Shown in pieces: positions 1 to 11,733 of a DNA stretch of 64,000 bases (its first letter is position 1; each line of letters opens with the position of its first letter). Location: positions 136,927,142 to 136,991,141 of the forward strand of contig CM060986.1 in the NCBI GenBank assembly GCA_030765065.1, written 5' to 3'. This DNA is from Deroplatys truncata (Eukaryota; Arthropoda; Insecta; Mantodea; Mantidae). The notes below the pieces were generated by a model. The model was not told the DNA's origin. It saw only the letters and a list, made by a program, of their open reading frames with translations, and did no database searches. Position numbers and translations under genes: made by a program.

Positions 1-1617
1 CGAGTCTAAAGGCTACTGAAAGCACAAACATTTTCAGGTAATTAGTAAATTAATTTATTTATATTTTACTAAGAAATATACAATGATTAAATTCACTTTA
101 ACTTATATACTTAATTAAAAGATAAATTACTGTCACTAAAATAGGACTACATTTCCAACAGAGGGATTATAGTAATTTTTTCTGTGACTTTGATGCGCAA
201 TTTTGTTCGTTCTGTAGGAGATTCAATGTTTTTTTGGTTGGCAGTTCCATCCAAGTCACGCAGAGCCTGACCTGGACAAGCTATGGGGAGCCCAGCTTGC
301 TTGCCCGATTTCTTCTTACTGTGCCACACAGCGTAGCGTCTCGATTGTACCTGATTTTTGTGTAACATGAGACTAGCATTAACCTTCACAAGAAAAGGAT
401 TTATTTGTTTGACTTAATTTAGGATTCTTCGATAAAAACAGTTCATCTATTTAACAAGAAACTCATACTAGCATTATGCTTAGACTTCGAATTTTAGGCT
501 AAATATTTATTTTTTATGTGTATGAGTAAACTCAAAGCTATTTAGTATCTTTACGTTATGTATCGAAGGGGTTTAGTGGTACGTAAAATGGTTATTTTAT
601 TCATTGGGACCTATTTTAAGGTTTTAGAGCCTGAAAGTGCCTATTTCAACATTTGTACTGCTTCATTAAATTTGTTCATACAGCATGAAAGATAAAAGTA
701 TTGATATCGTGGGTTGGTTTGGTTTAAAGACTGTGTAATAGTTTTTTTTATTATTACTCATAAAGGAATGAGGCATTCTGAGGAAAAAAACTTGTTAATT
801 TAAGCACTTAAGCAGGTAGATTCACTTATTTCTTAGAAGGAGAAACAGAATGCTTGCCCCTTGCAGGAATCTTTGTCATTTTTGGTATTAGTTGTTGACT
901 GCAGTACGGCAGAAATTCCTTCCAAAGACCAACAAGTGTCAGTGGCGGATTTCCCATTGTTTCTTTATCCACAAATCTCGTCCCCTTCATTAATTGTTGG
1001 TATGCTCACGTTCATATGATTTCTCCATGCTTTCTCTCATGTACTTTACACAGTTCTTTTATTTGTTGTTCCTAACGAGATATGTGTTTTGAAACAACAT
1101 TTTGGGAATTACTTTATATCAGCTCTAGAGCGTTTAGATTACAAGGGTGTACTTCTAGTGTATTGTGCTTTTTCAATGTGATCTATTTAGTAAGTTTTGA
1201 ATGTGTCCTTTATAACTTTACAAGTCCCTATTGTGCATTAGCAATCATAAATTCACAATTTAAAACATAAAATTGTTTTCTAGCAATAGCAATTTAACAA
1301 ATTTGCTGATTTTGCTATTGTATGATTTTTAATGCTCACCAATTAATTGCATTTTTAAACTATGATTTCAGAAAGTGGAAATGCATTTTAAATAATAAGA
1401 TCCCTTGTATAGCTTATAGAAATTGTATTTTAGGTGCCCAAAACTGCATCTTTAGTGTCTATTTTGATAATTTTAAAGACTATTTTAGGTACCTTAAACC
1501 TGGTTTTAAAGGTCTAAAAATACGAGGTCAGTCATCATATATTTACTTTCATAATGCACGCGTTTTAACTAATGATTACTTAAATAAAATTTCAACGCCA
1601 TCAAAAATAAATAGTAT
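1..1617. other. AT-rich stretch with no recognised gene
   Basis: I see no recognisable protein domain, RNA gene or copy of the repeat families found elsewhere in the window. A minus-strand open frame at 147-389 (80 codons) is rich in Lys, Arg and Thr but carries no motif I recognise. It could be a decayed transposon fragment or chance. Confidence 0.5.
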
Positions 1618-1712
1618 GTAAAAGTCTGATGTATTGCATTCAAATAACTTTTTCTCTCATTCATCTACAAACGATTCTTACAAAACCTTATTATTCCTAT
1701 TCTTCGTTAATT
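1618..1712 (+). repeat. R1 repeat, 5' head fragment (diverged)
   Basis: This matches the first ~95 bp of the R1 family: the tctgatgt start, then the cactcacatgac-like and actttctctac-like segments, with many substitutions. It is followed almost at once by an R1 3' fragment in the opposite orientation, so the pair looks like the remains of two insertions or of one rearranged copy. Confidence 0.55.
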
Positions 1713-1727
1713 CAGAAAATCTTTCAA

Positions 1728-1950
1728 TGTTGAGATTTCACCGGAAATACATACTTTGATACTTCATAAATCCAAAAAATGTATTTTTAAAACAGATTCG
1801 CGTGTGTATTTGTGTCTGTTCAGTGTGTCTGTGAGCAGCATAACTCAAAAACGAATAGTCCATTAAATACCAAACTTGATATTTAAGATCAGTATCTTCC
1901 AAGGATACGTCACGAAGATTATCGATGAAAGTATGTGTAGGATCGATACA
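1728..1950 (-). repeat. R1 repeat, 3' portion fragment
   Basis: Reverse-oriented R1 sequence: the ttcaccggaaatac block, the TG-rich microsatellite site, the cataactcaaaaacga block and the tcttccaaggatac block occur in the same order as in complete R1 copies. It is old, with many small differences from the copies at 22.3 and 25.5 kb, and both ends are truncated. Confidence 0.7.
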
Positions 1951-2570
1951 AATCGCTACTTAGGTGGGGACAGAAAGCCTTTTACTTAGCAGATACTGAA
2001 CGTCTCATGTACACGTTACTATTAAGTTGCCATACATTTCAGCACTGAAAAGTGTAGATTGTATCCTTGTATCCTTGAATACTAACTAGATTCATTAATC
2101 TTCTTGCTTTGCTTTGAAGAAAATTTAGAATCGAGTTATAATAATAGATTAGCTGCGGTCTGACATGTGCCAGACTGACTTTAAAACGATAAATTATAAG
2201 TATGTTCAAATGGGAACTACATGTCCGATAAAAAACAGGGGTTTATGTATTAAATAAATATTCCTTCCCCTCTTCAGGCAGAGAACTCCGCCGTTTTTGT
2301 CGTGTAGCTCTTATGCGTACACGTGAACCTTTAGCTCTATATGTTAAAACGTCATGCTAATAACGCGTTCCCCATATGGACCAAGTATTTTCTTTTAGGT
2401 TTATTGTACTTTAATCCAGGAAGAACAGCAGCGGGCTGTTCAATTAAAGCAGGGATGTCAGAGAAAGTGCTGTTTTCTGATCTTGACACGGACCATCGGT
2501 AGAAAGACAGAACGGAAGTAAACGTAAATCCACTGAGCGGGATGGCTAAGGCGGTAACGCCTGCATTCGT

Positions 2571-3716
2571 CTCCTCCGGTACCCGCCGAGGAGATCTCGC
2601 CGCAGCCGCCGCAGCCTAGGGCAAATTAAGACGCAACCGCCGCTTCGCCGCCAGCCAGCGCAGCTTCGCCGGTGCCAACGCCGCCGATCCTGGAAACCAT
2701 CCAGCCAGCGCAGATACAGCCTGTACTTCATGGGAGGTACAGTTCTGTCATCCGAGGGACCCCGAGGCACCTGCCTGTCAGGTTCCTCACCAGCGCAGCT
2801 CACCAGCAGTGGCCTTCAGCCTTGAAGGCCACTCGAATCTTTGGAGCTTAGGGACCCACATCGTTCGTGAGGATCGAGTTCGCAGACCCTGGCGTCTATG
2901 AAGCTGCCTTGAGGACGGGCCTGCCCTTGTTAGGGCGGTGCTTACGAATCGAGGTTAGCCGATTAGAACGCCAGGCACCCTGCAGGCGCTGCTGTGCCTA
3001 CGGGCACGAGAAGTCGTCCTGCTCAGCACAACCCAGGTGCCACTACTGGACCGCTCCATAGCCACCGACACCAGCGCAGACACCTGCACCATCACTCATG
3101 CCAAACATCGAGGAAGTCCAGGGCCTACGTGACGCCGTTCAGGATCTCCACGAGGAGTTCCTGAACATGACGACGAAGTTGACAGCCCTGGAGGAACTCA
3201 TCAGGGACCTTCAAACTTCATTAGCTGCCCAACAGGTTTTCCTGGCTGGGCAGTTTGACAGCACTTCATCGAGACTTATAGCCATTACAGAAACTATCCG
3301 GGTCTCATCTCTTGGTCACCGGCCGAAGACGGACCCGGCGAGAGTCGCGAACTTCTTACAGCAATGTAAGGAGTTCAACCAGCAGCAACAGCAGCATCGT
3401 CAGTACCATCCTCATTCCTAAACATCAACTCACTTCCTAACCCACGCCATTCTCACTAGTGTTGCAGTCAGGTTTCATGGCTGTAACCTAGTAACTACCT
3501 TTACCCGGGCGGCAGCTTCCATCTTTCACGTACTAACGTGGGTGCTATGCGGGACCGCACAAAGCCACGCCATTCCACTTTTCCTTCTTCCTTTTTCCAT
3601 CCGATGGAGTAGTTTTTAGTGGGTATGCCGACTATTGGTGAGTCCCACACTCTCAGTCCCGACTCCCATCGGGGCTGGGGTCAGTGATTAAATCATTTTT
3701 CCTCCACTCGAAAAAA
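2571..3716 (+). mobile_element. ORF1-only non-LTR retroelement, older copy
   Basis: The element lies inside the S1 SINE. It carries a broken ORF1-like frame, then a 3' UTR ending ctccactcgaaaaaa. The last ~180 bp (from the tccatccgatgg region) match the 3' end of the element at 38321-39798 almost base for base, including the pair gactattggtga and gggctgggg. No reverse transcriptase or endonuclease frame lies between the ORF1 end (3421) and the 3' UTR. The 5' end is truncated within ORF1. A deletion derivative of a longer LINE cannot be excluded from one copy alone, but the second copy has the same design. Confidence 0.75.
2580..3421 (+). pseudogene. ORF1-like (gag-like) pseudogene with one CCHC knuckle
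   Basis: Three open pieces make up the frame: an N-terminal stretch rich in Pro and Ala; a piece at 2867-3061 with one zinc knuckle (CRRCCAYGHEKSSC) followed by a partial second (PRCHYW); and a piece at 3098-3421 of 107 codons predicted as coiled coil with a Gln-rich tail. In-frame stops separate the pieces. The region before the knuckle (PLLGRCLRIEVSRLER) is clearly related to the same region in the 38.3 kb copy. Two of the three knuckles present there are lost here. Known ORF1 proteins of this kind bind element RNA; this copy is not expected to be functional. Confidence 0.7.
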
Positions 3717-4207
3717 GGGTTCGATTCCCACGGCCGATCTTCCTGACCCATGGGTTGTTTCGGGGGTTTCCCCAGGTCGCTAGGCGAATGCTGGGAAGAA
3801 TAATTAAATTCTCCGAATTCCCTGTCCCTCCATTCTCATTTAACTTCACCATTTATCTGCTTGGTCTCTATCAAAGCTGCAAATGTCGGCGGGAGGTCTC
3901 GGCGTGCGCATGCCAGCGGAAAAGTATGCTCTGAGTAAACCTTCGTCCCCGGAATGGGGGCGGTCTTCGGGTCCCGGGCCCCCATGGGGTGTGTAAGCCC
4001 ACAAGGGGGGCTGGCTACTCCAGCTGCCAGGGAGTATAAATCTGTAAACGATAGGTACCCTGCCCTCCACCTGTCGTCCCTCCTGGTCCGGCCGCCCTCT
4101 GTCTTCTCTCACCTCTCTCCCTCCAGGGGGCGCCTCGTCAGGGACCTAGGTCGAGGTGCTAAGTCTCTCCCCACTCCTAGTCCTATCCTATACTAAACGT
4201 AAATCCA

Positions 4208-5000
4208 ATACTTCTTCGTTGCAAGTGGTCAGGGATACCCATGGAGGTGCGGATTTTAAGTCCCGGGTATAGGACCGATGCCCACTCAGCATCGTGGAAA
4301 CTAAGGAGCTGTGACAGGCAGTGATCCCGGCCGCGGAGGCCAACGTTGTGGCTGGGGAATGCGTGATGCTAGCCACATTACCTCTCCGTATATCGATGAA
4401 TGATCGCCTAGCTCTGCTGTGCGTTCGTGGGCGTGAAGCCGGCAGTCAGGTTGGCAGCTCAAGGCCTTTCATGGGTGTAGCGCCACGGGGAAAATATTGT
4501 ATTTTAACGTATATTCAAGTACACTATTTTATACAAACATTATTGTTTAACGCAAAGAACAGAAGAGCAAAATTATGCTTAAAGAAAATTTTGGGACCTT
4601 TTTGAAAAATTATGTTAATAAAGATGAAATTTTCTTTTGTACTTTTGTATGGAGTGTTTTGAACTTCTTTTTCTGTTCCTGTTGTTTTTTGTACACATTT
4701 TACCCCTTCCATAGTACCTTGTGTACCCTTTAGTTGATGGACATCATTATATTCAATAAATCTATCATTATTAATGTTGTAAACATAAGTGCAGCTTCTC
4801 TTTTTTTCTTTACTACTTCCAGAATGTTAAGACTTTTCTATGCATATGCTAGGTGTTTTCTGTAGTTTGTTTTTGAGGTCCTTTATCTATCTTTTCCCTT
4901 TTCTTTACCAACTCTTCCACTTTCTTCTTCACATGTCTTCTGTAAGTGCCCGCCTAAAAACAGAAAATCTTCTTCTATTTCAACAGTCCCATGAAAAAGA
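4208..5000. other. No recognised gene; GC-rich block then AT-rich DNA
   Basis: Bases 4208-4490 are GC-rich compared with their surroundings, which suggests another old retroelement piece, but I could not match it to any other part of the window. Bases 4500-5000 are AT-rich with no motif seen. Confidence 0.4.
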
Positions 5001-5013
5001 ATAACTACTAGCT

Positions 5014-5532
5014 TCACAATGCTGGAAATATTTGAAAATGTTGGCGTATTTCCAGTGAAGCCCAGTATGAATCAATCCTATATTCTTTTAGCAAATCACA
5101 TTTAAGCTTCCGAAGCCTCCACTTATCAAACAATAAGTCCTGAGGAATATGTATCGGCATCTCCTGAGAAATGGTTACAACATCTTCTAGCATTTTTATT
5201 CGTGAAATATTTTTCGATGACAAACTTACAAATCACTGTGGTTTTGGAGATGAGATGTTAGCAGGAAAAATGGTTCTAAGGTGCTTTCAGAAAACGCAAC
5301 TTATCAATCTGTCTCATTTTCATATTCTGACTCTTTAGTGCATCAAACTCCAGTTCATCAAGTGGTAAAGGTTTTCTTTTTTGGAGAGTTTATCAATCTC
5401 AAACCTAAAATCAAAGAGTATCCCTTGATTGCCGAAGGAGTACATACACTGGTGTGTAAAACCTAAGGACGAAAGTAATTTTCGCATGCTGTGACACTGC
5501 CAAGTAACGTAGCTCGCTGAAACTTGGATCAT
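5014..5532 (-). pseudogene. Possible transposase C-terminal relic (hAT-like?)
   Basis: Two minus-strand open pieces (5335-5532 and 5014-5223) are separated by stops. The downstream piece contains IPQDLLFDKWRLRKLKCDLL and RIDSYWASLE. Its spacing resembles the C-terminal segment of some insect hAT-type transposases, where a 'DEWRLLK ... RID.YW' pattern precedes the dimerisation region. No catalytic residues are visible, so the family assignment is weak. It could be any decayed coding sequence. Confidence 0.3.
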
Positions 5533-5691
5533 ACATAGAGGGAACTGCTACGGTATGCTACAGTAGGCAACTAAACGAAATATGCAAAGAGACGAACAGA
5601 AATGCCACTTTTATTCATAGATCATAAGCTACACTAAAGTCAATACAACATATGATGGCTCTCTAGATTTATAGAAACAGATACATGGTGC

Positions 5692-6771
5692 TTAAAAGGG
5701 TATATGATCACCAGGAACAGCAATGCATACTCTGCATCGTGTTTCTATGCTGGCTACAAGGTTGGTAAGCAGCTCTTGTGGTAGGGCGTTCCATTCCTCC
5801 ACCAGCGCTGCTGACAACTGTTGGATGGTCGTTGTTGCATGCGGATGTGCTGCAATGCGTCTCCCCAAAGCATCCCACACGTGTTCAATGGGATTTAAAT
5901 CGGGGGAACGGGCAGGCCAGTCCATTCGCCGAATATCCTCTCGTTCCAAGAGATCCTCTACCTGCGCTGTTCGATGCGGTCGCATTATCATCCATAAAAA
6001 TGAAGTCAGGACCGACTGCACCCCTGAAAAGACGCACATGGGGAAGGAGTACAGTATCACAATAACGTTGACCAATGAGCGTACCGTGGTCAAAGATTTG
6101 GACCACCAAAACGATCATGTTCGAGGATGTTTGGGTTCATTACGTGTTCCCACCTCTCGCCAGATGGGGTACGTTGAGAATCACTACTTAGATTGAATTT
6201 GCTCTCATCCGAGAAGAGCACGCGACTCCATTCCTCGTTGGTCCAATTTTGATGCTCTTGGGACCATCGCAAACGGTGCCGGCGATGTGCGGATGTCAAT
6301 GGAACACAACATACTGGCCGTCGGGCAAGGGACCACCTCTGTGTAGTCCCCGTGCCACTGTGTATCGTGAGATTGCTGCCTGGCTGTCCTGTTAAATGTG
6401 GTTGCAATTGCATCCGCTGTTTGGCGTGGATTCCTTTTTGCCTGTTGCACAATGTAGCGGTCATCTGCTGCTGCAGTTGAGCGTGGTCGACCATCACCTC
6501 TCCTCGGGACAGCAATGCCTGTGGTTTGGAAGGTTCTCCATGCACGTGAAACAATGCTGTGAGCAATTCCAAACTCCTGAGCAACACTCGTCACACTTCG
6601 CCCTTCTTCCAGTTTCCCGATGATTCTTCCCCGTGTGAAGTCATCCAAATGGTGTCTACCGGCTATGTTGTAATGAAGAACACCACTACATGCACCGTAA
6701 CAGCTCGCTATTTGCCACACACCGTCTTGTCCTGTTTCGTCAACTGCCCCGTGTTGCGGGACCAGGCCCAT
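5692..6771 (-). pseudogene. Tc1-like transposase, frameshifted
   Basis: Read on the minus strand, the N-terminus (6771 down to ~6480) has a helix-turn-helix of the Tc1 type (RGRIIGKLEEGRSVTSVAQE, then IVSRAWRTFQTTG). The DDE domain follows in other frames: FSDESKF (first Asp, near 6210), FMDDNATA (second Asp, near 5990) and DWPARSPDLNPIEHVWDALG (final Glu, near 5890). That spacing and the Glu fit the DD34E class, and the C-terminus ends at a stop near 5692. At least two frame changes (about 6400 and 6100) make this a dead copy. The terminal inverted repeats were not recognised by eye; outer limits are probably near 5560 and 6890. Confidence 0.88.
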
Positions 6772-6889
6772 TTGGCACTATAGGCTCGCTACACTCAAGC
6801 TATGTGACGTCCAGCTTTCTGTGTACGTGTGAGAGACCTCTGGCAACATGCTCCCGCGCTTCATCTACTTCCACCAAGTAGTTCATTTG

Positions 6890-8224
6890 TTATGTTACTT
6901 TACCCATCTCGTCCTTGGTTTTGCACACCACGAGCTTTTCGAGTTCGGTTGATAATATAGGAACATGTGGCTCATCACGTTGCAAAAGCTCGGTGAATGT
7001 GGTAAGAGATTAGCTGAGGAAATAATAAAATCCACTTCAGTTTTAATAAAATAGTTTTCATTCTATCCTGAACAGATTCATATTCTGCAAACCTGACGGG
7101 CTAGCCAGAAAAAAGAATGGAAAATAATTACATTGATCTCAGATGAATTACATCCAACTGGAGAAAAGCGTTGTGTAGTGTGTGTATACAGTTTGTACCA
7201 AATTAAGTAATCCTTTATTACGCAAAGTAAGGTCTTCTTCATTAAACAAGCGTTATGCTTTCTGGTTTACATTGTGACCATCTGCACAAATAGAGAGCAG
7301 TGTTAGCAATGGTAAATTTGCATCCACCAATGCTAGGTTCAGCTTTAAATGCAACGTCTCCATCTGTTATGCCAGGAAAATTGACTACAGATGCCATGTT
7401 ACCATTTCATTTTTTGTATGACACCAATGTCTTAAAGTTATCTGAAGTTCCTTTTTTCGTTCGTCATTTGTAGATTCATCGTTTCATCATCGTATCGTTC
7501 AAAAAGTAAGACTGCCAAACATATAACTTCTTCAGAGATTTTTCAAGTGAAACAAATGCGACTATGCTTGGTTCCTCAACAAAGCTGTTCTCAGGAAACG
7601 GACCAACATCCACAAATAGTGACTTCATTGGGACCAGTTGTAGTTCAATTGTATTCTTCAAGAGACAGGATAGCAATTAATAAACTAACATGGTGCTTGA
7701 AAATGGTGAAGTGCAACTATTCATTTTCATCTTGCGAAGAAATAGGATAAATATTTCATTTTCATTTTTCAATGTGGCAATAATTCACGGTTTTTCTGTA
7801 CTATTTTGTTCATTGAAAAGCTTAGTAAAAACTAAAGGAAAGTCAATAAATTACCTTTGAGTGGATTTGAAGTAGATGTCTGTTCTATAGTTGGTGCCCC
7901 GTCCGTTTAGGTCTCTTACTTTTATAACAAATTACGGATGAAACCAACAAACGTAGTCATTTTGTTACTATTGGACATGTGCGATATGAATTGCCAGCCT
8001 AAATGAGAAGTGAAATCCGCGGAATAAGCGATGTGTTCTTACTTCTCCTTCTTCTTCATTTTCTTTTGCCGCTGATACGAACGCAATGCATTGTTACTGA
8101 CAGAGCATTACAGGAAACAAAAATATTATTTCCACCAGAAGTTTAATTACTTCATTGTTATAGCTAACGTTAGGTGATATATATATATATATAATATTAA
8201 TAAAGAAGTTGCTTTACTGTAACC
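6890..8224. other. No recognised gene; possible decayed ORF at 7260-7680
   Basis: A minus-strand reading from 7680 to 7280 gives two readable pieces separated by stops (one contains NFPGITDGDVAFKAEPSIGG). They look protein-like but I do not recognise them. A (TA)n run sits at about 8178-8193. The rest shows nothing. Confidence 0.35.
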
Positions 8225-8650
8225 ATTGTTAGGTAATTAACGTAAGCATATATAAAAAGACCTAACCCTAACCTAACCTCCCGTAAATCAGAAACCTCAG
8301 CTTACATAACAAAACTGAATCTAACCTAACCTCCCGTGAATCAGAAACCTAAGCTGGGGAACGCATGTGAGCGAAGCGAGCATGCTTTGGTGTGGCCATT
8401 GGTAGCTAATTAAAGTAAGCTTATATAAAAACGCTAACCCTAACCTAACGTCTCGTGAATAAGAAATCTAAACTTATATAACAAAAACTAAACCTAACCT
8501 AACCTCCCGTGAATCAGAAAGCTAAGCAAACGCACGTCCGCTTCGTTCGGGTGCTTTGAGTAACAACTGGTAACTAATTAGAGTAAGCTCATATAAAAAA
8601 ACTAACCCTAACTAACCTCCTGTAAATCAGAAACGTAAAAAAACTAATAA
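8225..8650. repeat. Tandem repeat, period about 169 bp, with CCTAA-rich runs
   Basis: Three units begin with a ggtaattaacgtaagc-like sequence near 8231, 8400 and 8569, so the period is about 169 bp. Each unit carries one or two short blocks of (C)CTAAC repeats followed by cctcccgtgaatcagaaa. CCTAA is the complement of the insect telomere unit TTAGG, but the runs are only two to four units long. Short inverted repeats around gagcgaagcgag and cgcttcgttcg lie between the blocks. Confidence 0.75.
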
Positions 8651-9257
8651 ACATAAAAAAAAAACTAATTCGAAACGCACGCTGCGAGCGTTGGCGGTAT
8701 TTGTTATTCATATGTTGCCAGCAATGTGTTGGAGCTGGAGGATGACCTAGGGTGACATCTGTAGGAGAAGTAGGACATCGCTTTTGAAGACCAACGTAAT
8801 GCAGGTTACCATTAACTTTTATTCTTCAAATTATTTACAGGATCGGTATAGACAGACATGCAGGAAAAGCTAATAGCTAAAATCTTTTTTAAACAATGCC
8901 TAAAAGTAGAACTTCGATCACAATGCACACGAGCTAAAAGCTTTAGTTTATCGCACTAGTGCGATAATCTTTATTGTGACCCACTTTGGTTTCAAGTCCA
9001 ATCACATGGCACTTACCCTTTGTATTTGCACATGTTTAATAACTCGACTTGGGTTGATTATGTTTTACTTTTCGCTGTCTTTTTACGTGATTAATTTCTC
9101 ATGGTGCTCACATTATCTGTTCACAATACAAATCGTCATATTTCAATTTGTAGCAATTAGTGTAGAGTTAATATACCTATACGTTATACTGGCAACCTTG
9201 TCCTTTCTTTGATATAAAACGTCATTCTTTTATCTACGATAACCTACGTAAAGATTC

Positions 9258-9446
9258 AATGGCGGAAATTATGAATTCAGAAGAAACTGAAATGGAAGTG
9301 AAATTACAGAAGCAGCAGAGCTAATAACACTAGAAGTACTTACCCCCAAAAAATCCAGAAAGCAATATGATATAGCATTTAATAGCTTCATTGCCTGGTA
9401 TAAGCCTAAACATGCTGAAAATAATTTCACTGAAAATGACTGCTAG
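9258..9446 (+). pseudogene. Tyrosine-recombinase-type N-terminal fragment (Crypton/YR-like?)
   Basis: A plus-strand reading starts MAEIMNSEETEMEVK and, after a one-base frame change near 9305, continues TPKKSRKQYDIAFNSFIAWY and ends HAENNFTENDC before a stop. The pattern 'KSR..Y...F..F..W...' is typical of the N-terminal core-binding domain of tyrosine recombinases found in Crypton-like and YR retroelements of animals. No catalytic domain follows, so this is at best a fragment. Confidence 0.4.
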
Positions 9447-9707
9447 CGAATAACAAAACAATATAACATCTGGCATCTCGCTTTTTTAACGCCATTTCTC
9501 TTGTTTCTTGAACTGCGTTCTAAACTGATTTCTTTTAGTTTCGGGAATCATTATTGATATTTTACAAATTCGAGCTCTTTCTAAAAAAAATAGTATATGC
9601 CACACGTGTTAAAAGTGATTTTACCTCTTGCATTATAATCTAATATTTAGATAAACTTACCTTAACCTGATTTAACCACATAATTTGAGGAATTAAAGCT
9701 CCTGCAC

Positions 9708-10085
9708 GGCGGCGCCGTGGCCGAGTGGTTAGACCGCTCGCCTCCCACCGAGGCGGCCCGGGGTCAATGCCAGGGACCAGCATGTGGGATTTGTGGTGGA
9801 CGAAGCGGCGTCTGGGCGGGTTTTCTCCGGGTTCTCCGGTTTCCCCCGCCATTCATTCCACCAACTGCTCCATCATCACCTTTCCTTTCATCCATTTCAC
9901 CCACATTTCATTTCATCTACTTCCTTCCTCCCATACCAGGCATCGGGCTGATCATCCATCCTGGATGTTCTGTCTGATCCATGAGTGTCTGCTCCTCGAC
10001 GGGCCTCTGACCCCAGGCACCCGCCTATAAGTCCTGGGTGGTGTAAGTCCTACATAAGAGGAGGGTAAACAGATAATGAATGATG
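9708..10085 (+). mobile_element. S3 tRNA-derived SINE, complete with target duplication
   Basis: The 378 bp element is flanked by a perfect 13 bp duplication, AAAGCTCCTGCAC, at 9695-9707 and 10086-10098. The head reads CCGTGGCCGAGTGGTTAGAC, a tRNA-Ser/Leu-like A box, with a B-box-like CGGGGTCAATGCC about 40 bp later. The body is followed by a tail of TGA/ATGA units. The perfect duplication suggests a recent insertion. The right duplication directly abuts a degraded R1 copy. Confidence 0.9.
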
Positions 10086-10101
10086 AAAGCTCCTGCACCA
10101 T

Positions 10102-10795
10102 ATTACCTTCTCTACTACGTATTATATTGCACCCAAATATTCGATACCAGGTTTCACAGAATTGAGGCTCCAAAAAGTCTAAAGAAAGTATTCTTAGAAA
10201 GTCGCTCTCTGCGTGTTTCTTGTCTGTCTGCGAATAGTATAACTCAAAAACGAAAAGTCGTTTACATATAAATTTTGGTATTTAAATCCAACATCTTTCA
10301 AGGATGTGACACGAAGGTTTTCAAGAAAATTCTCCCCACACCAAACTGCTTTTTACATTCCTATCTTTTATTTTCTCAAAAGTGGATGTAACGATTTCGA
10401 ATAAAATACATGTTTATGATATTTGTATATCAAATAAAATGTATATGTTGAAATTTCTGCGAACAGCTTGTGAAGTCCTCTTCATTCTGAATGACTTTTT
10501 ACGACTAGAGACCGGTAGAGATAGGCAAACTCTTATACCACAAAATATGTAGATCTCGTTAAAAATCACAATTTATGTCAAATAAAACTTTTGTGGCGTT
10601 AACCATTTCATAGATATGATTTGTTATTGGTTCCTATTTTTAAATAATTAACCTTTTTCAACTGGTAGATCGCTATGGTTTCTCGTGGACGTGGGAATTT
10701 CAAAGCAATCACATAGCGATCCACTTATTAAAAATCTACCTATCGCTTTAGCCTAATGCATCCTTCTAATATCTACAACGACATGTGTAAATGTG
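10102..10795 (-). repeat. R1 repeat, reverse, diverged
   Basis: It begins with the inverted 3' end (accttctctactacgtatta) and then holds the R1 blocks in reverse order through to about 10795, with many indels. Together with the following forward copy it makes a head-to-head pair of R1 elements separated by about 20 bp. Confidence 0.8.
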
Positions 10796-10816
10796 TTAAG
10801 GTAAGATTATGTGAGT

Positions 10817-11733
10817 AAAAATCTGATGTGTTTCACTCACATGACTTTTTCTACTCTTGTACAAACTATTTTAACAAACGCTTATTCTTCATCTACTTCA
10901 TGTTAATCGAGATAAACATTTGCAGACTCTATCTTATTGCTAATTTTCTTGTAGATGTAAGGGGAATATATATTTACAAGGGCAATATAGAAATACAGTA
11001 GCCTTTAAGCACATGCATATCTCTTAAGAGCTGGTTGCTAGGTGCAGCACCATTCCCTTTGCCACAGATTAATACTCTTTGCATATCCAAGACAAAAAAA
11101 TGAATAACGAATTCCCATTTGAGAAACAGTATTGAAAAATTTAAGGGAATAACAAGCAATATCTCGAAAATGGTTCACTGAACAAAAAAAAAAAATGTAT
11201 ATGACATAAATTGTGTATTTTAGCGCGATCTACATTTTTTGTGTAGAAAAATTTTGCCTATCTCTTATGGTTTACCAGTTATGCAAAAGTCGTTCACAAT
11301 GAAGAATACTTTTGGAGACATTCCCAAAAAATTCAAGATATACATTTTATTTGTCATGAAAATATCTTAAACATATGATATTTTAATCAAAATCGTTAGT
11401 CATTTTTGAGAAAATTAAAATTTTCGAAAAATCTTCCGTGTAAAGGGTATTCTGGGGTGGGGGGATTTTCTTGAAAACCTTCGTGTCGCATCTCCGGAGG
11501 ATACTGAATCTAAATACCAAGTTTGGTGTTTATTCGACTGTTCGTTTCTGAGTTATGCTGTTCACAGACAGACACACAAGCACACACACGAACATGTTTC
11601 CAAAATTTTTTTTGGATTCAGGGGGTCTCAAAACATGTATTTCCGGTGAAATCTCGGTATCGAATTTTTGGGTGGAATACAATACTTCCCCTACTTACTA
11701 TACGTAGTAGAGAAAGTAAAAAGAAATAGATAT
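10817..11733 (+). repeat. R1 repeat, near-complete copy
   Basis: It starts at tctgatgtgtttcactcaca and ends at the hairpin and subterminal repeat tacgtagtagagaaagt. The flanks share a 7 bp GTAAAAA, a possible target duplication. The internal CA-rich site is short here. The 3' portion contains an open reading (68 codons from 11523) that I regard as chance. Confidence 0.85.

Larger units (their letters stand above)
2533..4194 (+). mobile_element. S1 tRNA-derived SINE, split by a nested retroelement
   Basis: The flanks carry a 13 bp target duplication, AAACGTAAATCCA, at 2520-2532 and 4195-4207. The head (2533-2570) has an A-box-like GGATGGCTAAGGCGG. The SINE resumes at 3717 with a B-box-like GGGTTCGATTCCC and runs to 4194. 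It aligns with the uninterrupted copy at 19149-19707 over the whole body. About 10 bp expected between the head and the B box are missing, so the nested insertion removed a little target sequence. Confidence 0.85.

Noticed and set aside
5723..6196. 157-codon plus-strand open frame
   Set aside because: It is the antisense shadow of the Tc1-like transposase, whose motifs are clear on the minus strand.
8260..8520. True telomere repeat array
   Set aside because: The CCTAA runs are two to four units long and are embedded in a longer 169 bp unit, so this is not a telomere.
9711..9775. tRNA-Ser/Leu gene
   Set aside because: Same reason: the tRNA-like head is continuous with a 378 bp SINE flanked by a 13 bp duplication.
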